Shown: positions 25,434-33,744 of the stretch, piece after piece
Layout of the letters: each line of letters opens with the position of its first letter
How positions within the stretch are numbered: the stretch's first letter is position 1
Assembly: GCA_022787425.1 (NCBI GenBank)
Contig: JALFWB010000012.1
Coordinates: forward strand, 1 to 43,884
Direction: 5' to 3'
Origin: Akkermansia sp.
GTDB lineage: Bacteria; Verrucomicrobiota; Verrucomicrobiia; Verrucomicrobiales; Akkermansiaceae
Length of the DNA: 43,884 bases
Notes under the pieces: model-generated
Told to the model about the DNA's origin: nothing
Seen by the model: only the letters and a program-made list of their open reading frames with translations
The model's database searches: none
Position numbers and translations under genes: made by a program

Positions 25434-27287
25434 TTAGAACATATTATCAAGTTCCTTGACGATGTCCGACAGAGAACGCTCGTCCTCGGGGCTCAATCGG
25501 TTCTTCTCCGCATTTTCCAATTCAAGTTCTATGTCGGAGAAAAAGGTTGAAGCAGTCAGACGGGAACGCAGGTCATCATTCAAGCGTTTCATTTCTTCCT
25601 CCACGTTTGTTGCAAGGTCTGTTTTTATCTGGCGGGCAGACTCATCCAAGTGCTTTACAGCGATGTTTTTGGCCAACGCTGCCACCAAGTTAGCAGGCAT
25701 CAACGGGAAGGAGCCGAACAGGTAACGTAAAGGTAAATCGATAAAAAACGGTAGAGGTGACAGAAATTCAGTCAGCGCGTAATCCCCGACGATAATGGCC
25801 CACGAAGGGATCTTGGATAGGAAGCCGGCATGGAATTCAATGGAATTCTGAGCCATGTCTCGGATAGAAAGATCTAAGTCCTCTCCGAAACGCCGCGTAG
25901 CTTCGTGGATATCCCGCCCTAAATCGATTTTAAGCAGTTGCACCGTATTACCGAGTTCGCCGGGCAGGCTCTCGTTCCATGCTTTGAGCGTGTCAATGAC
26001 CTGTTGGCTGGAGGTCAGCAGATTCAACTCACTCTTTTTTGTTCGGATAACATTGTCGATCTCAGCCGCAAGTTTGCGTTGAAAATTGATCTGGATGGCG
26101 TGGATATGGTCCATCATGATTTCTGACTTGCGGTGGAATTCGAACCGTAACGTTCGGAGTTGTTTCTGCAATGCCTCCACCTGTTCTGCATTGGAGTGGC
26201 TGACGTCCAACCTTGCCTGTGCACGCATTCGAAGTTGCTCGCTCAGGGGCCTGAGATCCCGAAGTATCTTGGCTGCGTGACCGGTTGCAACATGGTCGCG
26301 GAAGAATGTGCTCAATTCCATGCCGAGGTCATCGCCGTCCGTAGTTTCCGGTGATGCTGTCTCCTTCTTCTCCGTCTTGGGAGTTGGATCGAACCACCCC
26401 TCCACGCCGAGGCCTCCGACTTCTTTAGCTTTCGTTGGTGATGTCTCCTTCTTTCTTGTTTTGGGAGTTGTGTCGAACCACCCCACGAAACCATCGGATT
26501 TGTCGGGAGTGACGGAGACGGGGGAATCATCAATGGATACCGCAGATGAGGAGTTGCGAATATCGTAAGGGGAACAGGAGGCTGTAATTCCTGCCTGAGC
26601 CAGTGCTGCACGTATCTCCCGACATATATTCTTCAGTTGAGCGGGGCTTTGCGTGTCATCGTGAGTTACGACAACAAAAACGGGAATCTTCTCGAGTTGC
26701 ATACCGCACATAGATGCCAGCAACTCTACCTCACGGCGGGCAAGAGTCTTTCCTCGTACAACATACAACAGCAAATCGGCATCCCGAGCCTCAGCCATGG
26801 TACCGACGAGGATTTCCTGATTCGGCGTATTCATTCCCGGAGTGTCCACCAGACAGATGTTATCCGCCAGAATGCCGGGCAGTGTCAACACAGCGCGGCT
26901 GTATTTCTTGGCCTTCTCGGCACGGGCTGAAGCTGTTCCGGCCGTGATCAGAGAAGCAAGAGTACATTCATCGAATGTCTCTGTCTCCTGAACCAGCGTT
27001 TCACGGCCGGTGGATGGGTTGCGCTTCCAGAGTTGCAGCCGGCGGGGGCCGTTTGCAAGTTGGGTGGGGACTGCAGTGCATTCACTGTAGTCTACAGGCA
27101 GGAGAGGTTCCTTCAAAAACAACTGATTCAGAATCGTGGATTTGCCGGCCTTGAAGTCGCCCAGTACGGTCACCTTCATCAGGCTTTTCTGAGACCTCAT
27201 CTGTAGTTCCCGGAGGGCTGCCTCCTGCTCGGGGGCGCAGAGGCGGGCGATGCTGATGTGTTTGCTGATAAGCTCGTTAATGTCCAT
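25434..27287 (-). CDS. dynamin-like GTPase (617 aa) with internal duplicated motif
   Basis: Starting at ATG 27287, the P-loop is GDFKAGKST (43-51), switch I Thr in SECTAVPTQ, G3 VDTPGMN (147-153) and G4-like VVTHDD (206-211). Between the GTPase head and the helical stalk lies a disordered linker with two copies of a 28-residue unit beginning GWFDTTPKTRKKE (269) and GWFDPTPKTEKKE (297). The C-terminal half has coiled coils and a hydrophobic stretch (WAIIVGDYALTEFLSPLPFF and the following residues) suited to membrane insertion. An upstream in-frame start at 27407 lies inside the previous gene and gives a non-conserved-looking extension. It follows the 760-aa gene by 37 nt. Confidence 0.82.
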   Translation of the reverse strand: MDINELISKHISIARLCAPEQEAALRELQMRSQKSLMKVTVLGDFKAGKSTILNQLFLKEPLLPVDYSECTAVPTQLANGPRRLQLWKRNPSTGRETLVQETETFDECTLASLITAGTASARAEKAKKYSRAVLTLPGILADNICLVDTPGMNTPNQEILVGTMAEARDADLLLYVVRGKTLARREVELLASMCGMQLEKIPVFVVVTHDDTQSPAQLKNICREIRAALAQAGITASCSPYDIRNSSSAVSIDDSPVSVTPDKSDGFVGWFDTTPKTRKKETSPTKAKEVGGLGVEGWFDPTPKTEKKETASPETTDGDDLGMELSTFFRDHVATGHAAKILRDLRPLSEQLRMRAQARLDVSHSNAEQVEALQKQLRTLRFEFHRKSEIMMDHIHAIQINFQRKLAAEIDNVIRTKKSELNLLTSSQQVIDTLKAWNESLPGELGNTVQLLKIDLGRDIHEATRRFGEDLDLSIRDMAQNSIEFHAGFLSKIPSWAIIVGDYALTEFLSPLPFFIDLPLRYLFGSFPLMPANLVAALAKNIAVKHLDESARQIKTDLATNVEEEMKRLNDDLRSRLTASTFFSDIELELENAEKNRLSPEDERSLSDIVKELDNMF

Positions 27288-27324
27288 GGTATGGAGATAG
27301 GGGTAAAATGGGAAATAATGGTAA

Positions 27325-29607
27325 TCAGTTGAGTGAGTTCGCGAGGATTGTGAGTAGGTTACGGAAATCCTCTGCCTCCTTTGCTGCGGACAGCAGGCTT
27401 GCTGCATCCTGCGCCAAGATGGTACTCTTATAGAGTGCCAAACCTCTCTTCCATCCTTTTTCGCAGTGTGCCTGCGTAGCCAACGTCTGGCTGGCTTGGG
27501 ACAGGAAGTCGTCGACCATCATCTGTAGCTGGGATGCGTGTGCTCCGAGGACGCAGTGAAGAAGTTGAAGAGAAGTTCCCGTGACAAATCGGAGGAATTG
27601 GGCTTGCTCCTCCGCCGTATCCCCGAAACTGGGGAACCTAGCCCTTCCCAACCATGCGGAGGCCTGGGTTCCCTGCTCCGTGCTATCGAGCAAGGATTTG
27701 CAGCGTTTAACCATCTGCTGGCGACGTGCAGCACTCCAGCGGAGGTGATCCAAGAGGTTCAGGCAGGGACGCATTTCATAACGCATCACGTAGCCCATGG
27801 CGGCATTCAGTGTCGCAAATTCCTTGAGACCCTCCGCAATTTTTCTCACGGAATCATCAGAGTCTCGCTGGTTGTCAGCCGATTCCGCAAGTTTGGCTTG
27901 CAGAGCGTTCAACCGATCGCGGTCGGATGTGCCGGGAAGAAGTGCTGAGGCCGTCTCAGCCCCCATTGCATCGATAATGACCTGAAGTACCTGTGTTTGG
28001 ATAGCCGGACTCAGTGTCTCCACGGTTTGAGTCAGTTTTGTTATCCTGTCCGTCATTTCTTTAGCCAGTTTGGGCATTATCTCTTTAACCGGATCCTTAC
28101 CTTGTCGGCTGTACTGCTCACATATCTCCTCGTCGGCATTCTCCTTGATCCAACCTAGCATTTCTTCATTCGTAACTTGCAAAATGTTCTGGATCTGATC
28201 GTGGACAGCAGACAGCTCCGGTAAATTGAAACTCTCTGCCAACCTGCCCAATCCATCGACCAGCTTGCGGAAGAATGTATCTTGGAACCAGTCTTCGTAC
28301 TTATTGTTCATCTGTTGCTCGATGGCCGACGGAAGGGGGGGCGATTGTCGAGATAAATCATCAAAGATGTTCAAGCGTACGCGACTTTGCAGGGACTTGA
28401 ATTCCTGTTCAAGAGACGAAATAAGGTTATCGTCCTGCTCCGGAAGATGAGTGGCGATGAATCCGTTGAGCTCCTTGAGGAAATCTGCAACGGCTCCTTC
28501 TTTCATAACATCACAGGGACCGTAGATCCTGCGGAAGATGTTGTATTTACTCATCTTCTCGATATGGATATCGGCGGCAGAATGATCCGGATCGGAGCCT
28601 TTGTTCCAATTGACGAAGTATACAGTCCTTTCTCGAAGGGGGGCGTCCCGGTCCGCTTTTTTCAGATCACTGATGAAGCGTGCCAACGATACAGTTGGAT
28701 CCGGGCGGTTATCAGGGCGGTGCGCCACAACGAGAATATCGGCCTCCTCCATGATTGTTCGATAGGTCAAATGACGGGCGTTCCGATTCGGGTCATCTAC
28801 GCCCGGCGTATCGCACAAGCGCAGAGCCGCGCAGCCGTTTTCGAATTTAGAGTGTATGGTTACTTTCCTGATCAGGCACTGCTCCTCGCTGACATTGCCC
28901 GATGTTTTCGTCTTGTGACTGATGAAGTGGTGCAGTTCGCTGAGAGGTTTCCTGTCATCTCTCCTCCCGAGTTTATCCCCGGAACTGTAGAGGCATGTCT
29001 GGATGGCTCGAAGCTGAACCAAGGCCGATTCATACGAGAGAATGGATTGGGGATCCAAGGCATCCCTGTTCGGAATCCTGCTGCTCAGGAACGCTTCCAG
29101 GTCGGCCGGAGTGTCCTCGGTCAGGGATAATTTGTTGCCCTGCCACGCATCAGCCGGAGCATCATGCAGGTATCCCCACAGACTTGCCATGACGTTGTAC
29201 AGCTCCTCTTTGCTGTAATACTCAACATCAAACCAGCCGTGCTCGGCTTCTGTGTACAGAATATCACTGCTGACGGATGTGCATCGCTCCTGCGCTGTGG
29301 GCAAGTCAATGCCTGTCAGCTGCTTGAGCATAGTGGATTTGCCGGATTTCTCCATGCCGGCAATACATATCGTCACCATCCCGTTTTCGAAAAGACGACG
29401 CTTGCGGTTGACTCGCTCTGCAAACAGTCGCAGGTCTGTCATCAAGGCCCCCAGCTCCTTCGGCTTGGTGAAGTTGAGAGGGGAAGAAGCCACTGCTGCC
29501 ATAGCATCGCTCATGGCCTTAATTTTCTCGGAAAGCCTAGCGAGGCCCTCAGCACGTTGCTGTCGCTTTTCAATAATTCCTGTTTGAAGCATGGATTCGG
29601 TTTGCAT
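27325..29607 (-). CDS. dynamin-like GTPase (760 aa), first gene of the operon
   Basis: Starting at ATG 29607, the P-loop is GMEKSGKST (84-92), G3 CDTPGVDD (265-272) and G4 NKGSD (335-339). As in the 814-aa protein, the P-loop and G3 are far apart (about 175 residues). The rest is helical, without an obvious transmembrane helix but with amphipathic helices. An in-frame ATG at 29646 is rejected because it lies upstream of the predicted -10 box (29617-29622). The ATG is 9 nt after the -10 box, so the mRNA would be nearly leaderless. Transcription appears to depend on the invertible element at 29617-29783. LeoA/BDLP-type proteins are the closest known class by architecture. Confidence 0.82.
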   Translation of the reverse strand: MQTESMLQTGIIEKRQQRAEGLARLSEKIKAMSDAMAAVASSPLNFTKPKELGALMTDLRLFAERVNRKRRLFENGMVTICIAGMEKSGKSTMLKQLTGIDLPTAQERCTSVSSDILYTEAEHGWFDVEYYSKEELYNVMASLWGYLHDAPADAWQGNKLSLTEDTPADLEAFLSSRIPNRDALDPQSILSYESALVQLRAIQTCLYSSGDKLGRRDDRKPLSELHHFISHKTKTSGNVSEEQCLIRKVTIHSKFENGCAALRLCDTPGVDDPNRNARHLTYRTIMEEADILVVAHRPDNRPDPTVSLARFISDLKKADRDAPLRERTVYFVNWNKGSDPDHSAADIHIEKMSKYNIFRRIYGPCDVMKEGAVADFLKELNGFIATHLPEQDDNLISSLEQEFKSLQSRVRLNIFDDLSRQSPPLPSAIEQQMNNKYEDWFQDTFFRKLVDGLGRLAESFNLPELSAVHDQIQNILQVTNEEMLGWIKENADEEICEQYSRQGKDPVKEIMPKLAKEMTDRITKLTQTVETLSPAIQTQVLQVIIDAMGAETASALLPGTSDRDRLNALQAKLAESADNQRDSDDSVRKIAEGLKEFATLNAAMGYVMRYEMRPCLNLLDHLRWSAARRQQMVKRCKSLLDSTEQGTQASAWLGRARFPSFGDTAEEQAQFLRFVTGTSLQLLHCVLGAHASQLQMMVDDFLSQASQTLATQAHCEKGWKRGLALYKSTILAQDAASLLSAAKEAEDFRNLLTILANSLN

Positions 29608-29616
29608 CGTGAGGAC

Positions 29617-29622
29617 ACTATA
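29617..29622 (-). promoter_or_regulatory. -10 half of the split dynamin-operon promoter
   Basis: On the minus strand TATAGT (29622-29617) lies 2 bp downstream of the near 13-bp site and 9 nt before the ATG at 29607. In the orientation written, the 6 bases 17-18 bp upstream are G-rich and match no -35 consensus, so the promoter appears inactive. Confidence 0.7.
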
Positions 29623-29624
29623 CA

Positions 29625-29783
29625 GCATTTTGAATGCACACCCCACCTTACCCCTTGATTATCAACGTGTTGGGAAAAGAAGGTCAGCGAGAAGAAATTT
29701 TATCGCTCCTTTGTCAAGACAAAGAGGCCCGAGAAAAAACAAGAAAAAAACGTTTTCCGGCTTGACTACAGCATTCAAAATGC
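29625..29783. repeat. putative invertible promoter element (copy D), OFF orientation
   Basis: Two 13-bp sites, GCATTTTGAATGC (29625-29637) and GCATTCAAAATGC (29771-29783), are exact reverse complements. Each is itself a palindrome with arms GCATT/AATGC and a 3-nt core. Inside, next to the far site, TTGACT (29762-29767) points away from the operon. Inversion would place TTGACT 18 bp from TATAGT. A third palindrome, TTGATTATCAA (29655-29665), lies 17 bp from the near site, exactly as in the second copy. Confidence 0.75.
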
Positions 29784-29844
29784 AGAGGGTACGAGGTAGT
29801 TGTGCCCTGCACTCAGAAACATTCGTTGGGGGGTGTTTGGCTTT

Positions 29845-29884
29845 GTGTACTCGCCTCCCCGTTTTGTGTACCTAAAACGTGTAC
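29845..29884. repeat. right GTGTAC triplet module
   Basis: GTGTAC at 29845, 29866 and 29879 mirrors the left module at 21790-21830 in order and spacing. The two modules and their neighbouring hairpins thus form imperfect inverted repeats around the dynamin island. Confidence 0.55.
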
Positions 29885-29903
29885 CGATGTATGCAGGGCC
29901 GGG

Positions 29904-29937
29904 CAAAACGAAGACCCCACGGGGATAATCCGTGGGG
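29904..29937 (-). terminator. terminator of tRNA-Ser(GCT), repeated hairpin copy 2
   Basis: CCCCACGG (29915-29922) pairs with CCGTGGGG (29930-29937). On the minus strand it is followed by TCTTCGTTTT. It lies just after the 3' end of tRNA-Ser(GCT). Confidence 0.8.
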
Positions 29938-29954
29938 CACAAGCATTAATCTGA

Positions 29955-30045
29955 CGGAGCGGGGGGGATTCGAACCCCCGGTACGGGTTTATGCCCGTAC
30001 GACCATTTAGCAAACGGTTGCTTTCAGCCTCTCAGCCACCGCTCC
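29955..30045 (-). tRNA. tRNA-Ser (GCT)
   Basis: Read on the minus strand: acceptor GGAGCGG/CCGCTCC, anticodon GCT in the loop TTGCTAA, long variable arm with a perfect stem (GTACGGG/CCCGTAC), T-arm GGGGGTTCGAATCCCCC and discriminator G. CCA is not encoded. Confidence 0.95.
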
Positions 30046-30071
30046 ATGGGCACCATGAGGTGTGTGGGGAG

Positions 30072-30100
30072 AGTTTAGCACGACGGGTCAGGGGAGTCAA
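30072..30100 (-). promoter_or_regulatory. tRNA-Ser(GCT) promoter, TTGACT-17-TAAACT
   Basis: On the minus strand TTGACT (30100-30095) and TAAACT (30077-30072) are 17 bp apart, about 27 bp before the mature tRNA. The same -10 word is used by the second tRNA-Ser. Confidence 0.75.
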
Positions 30101-30170
30101 GCCCAAAAAATGAGAAAATCAGAAAAAAGAGATTTTTTCTGCGGAAGGGGGCCTGAAGCGCATTTTAGTG

Positions 30171-30198
30171 TTGACTAATCGGGCGCGTGTGCGATAAT
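30171..30198 (+). promoter_or_regulatory. mdh promoter, TTGACT-16-GATAAT
   Basis: TTGACT (30171-30176) and GATAAT (30193-30198) are 16 bp apart. The ATG follows at 30208, so the leader is only about 3 nt. Confidence 0.7.
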
Positions 30199-30207
30199 GA
30201 GAGCGTT

Positions 30208-31197
<990 letters not shown>

Positions 31198-31245
31198 CCC
31201 TGCTTTCTTCACACGGCTCCGGCTTACTACCGCCCGAGCTTTCCG

Positions 31246-31290
31246 AACCGGCACCCCCACTCTCTCCCCGGGGTGCCGGTTCTTTTCTCT
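31246..31290 (+). terminator. mdh terminator
   Basis: AACCGGCACCCC (31246-31257) pairs with GGGGTGCCGGTT (31270-31281), a 12-bp stem followed by a T-rich run (TTCTTTTCTCTT). It lies about 50 nt after the mdh stop. Confidence 0.92.
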
Positions 31291-31470
31291 TGTTGGGGGG
31301 GGGATGCGGGTGAAACAGATTGCACCGGGAAGTTGCCATATGATGAATTCCTAGGGTGAGCTTGTCTCTTTGAAACATACCCTGCGCGATGCATTTTCGT
31401 ACACAGAAAGCGTAGGCGAGGGGGGCTACCCTGAGCACGCTCTCGTAGGCAAATCTCCCCAAATACTAAA
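31282..31470. other. intergenic stretch between mdh and tRNA-Ser(GGA)
   Basis: No gene is seen. The stretch contains GTACACAGAAAGCG and then TAGGCGAG (about 31409-31430), which resemble part of the right GTGTAC module near the dynamin island, so it may be a relic of the same tRNA-linked repeat family. Confidence 0.35.
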
Positions 31471-31497
31471 GGCCCCACGGGGATAAGCCGTGGGGCC
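31464..31497 (-). terminator. terminator of tRNA-Ser(GGA), repeated hairpin copy 3
   Basis: GGCCCCACGG (31471-31480) pairs with CCGTGGGGCC (31488-31497), a 10-bp stem. On the minus strand it is followed by TTTAGTATTT. It is almost identical to the hairpin after tRNA-Val. Confidence 0.85.
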
Positions 31498-31514
31498 ATA
31501 TGGTTAATTTGGAG

Positions 31515-31602
31515 CGGACAGGGAGGGATTCGAACCCTCGGTACGCTTTTGACGTACACACGATTTCCAATCGTGCTCATTCGACCACTCTGACACCTGC
31601 CC
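31515..31602 (-). tRNA. tRNA-Ser (GGA)
   Basis: Read on the minus strand: acceptor GGGCAGG/CCTGTCC, anticodon GGA, long variable arm (GTACG/CGTAC stem), T-arm GAGGGTTCGAATCCCTC and discriminator G. CCA is not encoded. Confidence 0.95.
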
Positions 31603-31644
31603 ATGAGGGACGCTGCGCCGGGAAGGGCGACAGTGCGCGGGGGG

Positions 31645-31673
31645 AGTTTAGCGCATTTTTCCGGAGAATGCAA
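31645..31673 (-). promoter_or_regulatory. tRNA-Ser(GGA) promoter, TTGCAT-17-TAAACT
   Basis: On the minus strand TTGCAT (31673-31668) and TAAACT (31650-31645) are 17 bp apart, upstream of the mature 5' end at 31602. Confidence 0.65.
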
Positions 31674-31745
31674 GCATAATCCGCCGAAAAGGGTAAAAAA
31701 AGTGCATCGAACGGAAAAAAACGGGTATGAGGGCAGGAATACGGC

Positions 31746-31774
31746 TTGATTTTTCGGGTAAGGGGGCGTAAAAT
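31746..31774 (+). promoter_or_regulatory. corA operon promoter, TTGATT-17-TAAAAT
   Basis: TTGATT (31746-31751) and TAAAAT (31769-31774) are 17 bp apart, giving a leader of about 40 nt to the ATG at 31821. Confidence 0.65.
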
Positions 31775-31820
31775 GACAGGGACGCGTCGCGGCAACGAAA
31801 CATAACCCCCTCTCGGCATT

Positions 31821-32816
31821 ATGATACGACTCTACACGCAGACAGAGAACGGCATTTCACGAATAGAGGAGCCGAAGGACCATGATTACGAACGGAGCGG
31901 CGTTTTCTGGATTGATCTTTTGCAACCGACCGCAGAGGAGCTCCGGACAGTGGAGCGGCAGTATGCCATCGAGATGCCCACCAAGGACGAGATGCGTGAA
32001 ATTGAGGCGACCTCGCGCCTCTACTGCGAGGACGGCGGTCGTTTCATGACGGCCTGCGTCCTGAGCCGAGTGGAGACGGACGAACCGGAGATTGCTGAAA
32101 TTACCTTCATCCTCAAGGGGAAGCAGCTCATCACCATTCGCCACACGGATACCTCCACCTTCCACACCTTCCCGACCTCCCTGATGCGTTCTCCCTCCCC
32201 CTTCAACCGCGATTTGGTATTCGTCGGTCTGCTGGAGGCATTGGTTGACCGACAAGCCGATGTCCTGGAGCGCTTCGGTACGGATTTGGACGCGATTTCC
32301 AAAAAGATATTTCGTGCGCACCATCGCCGCACGGCGAAGAACGAGGAAGACCCCGACACCGATGACCTGCGTGAGGCCTTGGAGGAGCTGGGACGCGTGG
32401 GTGACCTGATCGGACGCCAGCGAGATGCACTCGTCACGCTGCTGCGCCTCATCTCCTACGGCGGCTGCGAGACGAAGTGTACCGACCCGCACGAGACGCT
32501 CTACAAGGCCCTGCATCCGGCGACCAGGGACGTTCAATCTCTGTCGGAGTATGCGTCTTTCCTCTCGAACAAAATTAACTTCATGCTGGATGCCGTTCTG
32601 GGGCTCATCAACATTGAGCAGAACGAGATCTTCAAGATCTTCACCATCCTGTCGCTTGTCTTTCTGCCGCCCACCCTCATAGCGAGTATTTTCGGTATGA
32701 ATTTTGCCAGCATGCCGCTGCTGCAGAGTGGGTGGGGATTCTGGATTTCCATCGCGCTGATGGTATGCGCGGCCGTGTTGCCGCTGGTCATTTTCAAAAT
32801 CAAACGCTACATCTGA
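31821..32816 (+). CDS. corA: CorA-type magnesium transporter
   Basis: This 331-aa protein has a large acidic and helical cytoplasmic N-terminal domain and two C-terminal membrane helices. The first helix ends in the ion-selectivity motif GMNF (in IFGMNFASMP), and the last helix closes with a basic tail (FKIKRYI). CorA forms a pentameric channel for Mg2+ and sometimes Co2+ or Ni2+. The usual MPEL-type loop after GMNF reads ASMPLL, a mild variation. It is the first gene of a four-gene operon, 4 nt before argB. Confidence 0.93.
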   Translation: MIRLYTQTENGISRIEEPKDHDYERSGVFWIDLLQPTAEELRTVERQYAIEMPTKDEMREIEATSRLYCEDGGRFMTACVLSRVETDEPEIAEITFILKGKQLITIRHTDTSTFHTFPTSLMRSPSPFNRDLVFVGLLEALVDRQADVLERFGTDLDAISKKIFRAHHRRTAKNEEDPDTDDLREALEELGRVGDLIGRQRDALVTLLRLISYGGCETKCTDPHETLYKALHPATRDVQSLSEYASFLSNKINFMLDAVLGLINIEQNEIFKIFTILSLVFLPPTLIASIFGMNFASMPLLQSGWGFWISIALMVCAAVLPLVIFKIKRYI

Positions 32817-32820
32817 AACC

Positions 32821-33729
32821 ATGATTTCCACACGTAACATTGAACACCTGGACCGAGAGATCTCCAAGGCCGAGATCCTGGTGGAGGCTCTGCCCTATAT
32901 GCAGGCGTATCGCGACAAAACCGTGCTGATTAAGTTCGGCGGCTCGGCGATGGATGACCCCAAGCTGGTGAAGTCGTTAATGCATGATATCGTCGTCATG
33001 GAGTCCATGGGGCTCAACCCCGTGGTGGTGCACGGCGGCGGCAAGGCGATCTCCAAGGCGATGAAGGATAGCGGGCTTGAGGCGCGTTTTGTGAACGGCC
33101 TGCGCGTGACCCCGCCGGAGGCCATCGAGATTGTGGAGCGGACGCTGAGCGGCACGATTAACCCCGGACTGGTGGAGCTGGTGCGCGAGGCCGGCGGCAA
33201 GGCGGTGGGCATTCCGGGCACCAACGTCTTTGTGGGTGAGAAGCTGATGGAAAAGGACGCGGAGGGCCGCCCGGTGGACATCGGGATGGTAGGGCGCGTG
33301 ATCGGTTGCCTGTTGCCGCGCATTGAGGAGGCACTGCAGCTGCAGCTCACCCCGGTGATTTCCCCCTTGGCTCGGGAGCTGGGTACCAATCAGGCGCTGA
33401 ATGTGAACGCCGATCTGGCGGCCGCTGCCTTGGCCCGGGAGCTCAAGCCCGTCAAGCTCATCTATATCTCCGATGTCCCCGGCCTGATGCGCGACCCCTC
33501 GGACCCCACTACGCTCATCCGCAGTATCAACCGCAAGGAGGCCTTCGAGCTCATCGAGCAGGGGGTTATTTCCGGCGGCATGATCCCCAAGGTGAAGAGT
33601 GCGGTGGACGCGCTGAACGCGGGCGTGCGCAAGGTGCACTTTATCGATGGACGCCTGCCGCATACCCTTCTGCTGGAAATCTTTACCCAGGACGGTATCG
33701 GCACGGAAATCGTGCGCGAGCAACGCTGA
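32821..33729 (+). CDS. argB: acetylglutamate kinase
   Basis: ArgB phosphorylates N-acetylglutamate, the second step of arginine (ornithine) synthesis. The 302-aa product shows KFGGSAMDD near residue 39, the glycine-rich VVVHGGGKAISKAM and the late block VISGGMIPKVKSA. An N-terminal helix extension of about 30 residues is of the kind seen in arginine-inhibited hexameric ArgB proteins, so feedback inhibition is likely. It lies between corA and nadK with short gaps. Confidence 0.96.
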   Translation: MISTRNIEHLDREISKAEILVEALPYMQAYRDKTVLIKFGGSAMDDPKLVKSLMHDIVVMESMGLNPVVVHGGGKAISKAMKDSGLEARFVNGLRVTPPEAIEIVERTLSGTINPGLVELVREAGGKAVGIPGTNVFVGEKLMEKDAEGRPVDIGMVGRVIGCLLPRIEEALQLQLTPVISPLARELGTNQALNVNADLAAAALARELKPVKLIYISDVPGLMRDPSDPTTLIRSINRKEAFELIEQGVISGGMIPKVKSAVDALNAGVRKVHFIDGRLPHTLLLEIFTQDGIGTEIVREQR

Positions 33730-33744
33730 TCCCCTTTCCCCGCC

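Noticed and set aside
29625..29783. The paired 13-bp sites as a simple repressor operator pair or MITE
   Set aside because: Possible, but a repressor would not explain why the core triplet changes between loci yet stays complementary within each, nor why only inversion restores correct promoter spacing. A MITE would not explain the same orientation relative to the gene. Kept as the less likely reading.
21619..30045. Classical integrase-type att duplication of a tRNA end
   Set aside because: I looked for a copy of the tRNA-Val or tRNA-Ser 3' end at the opposite border of the GTPase island and saw none; no integrase gene is present.
31653..31672. GCATT...AATGC inverted repeat before tRNA-Ser(GGA)
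   Set aside because: The arms match the 13-bp sites, but the spacing between them is 9 nt, there is no partner site, and it is explained by the spacer and -35 box of the tRNA promoter.
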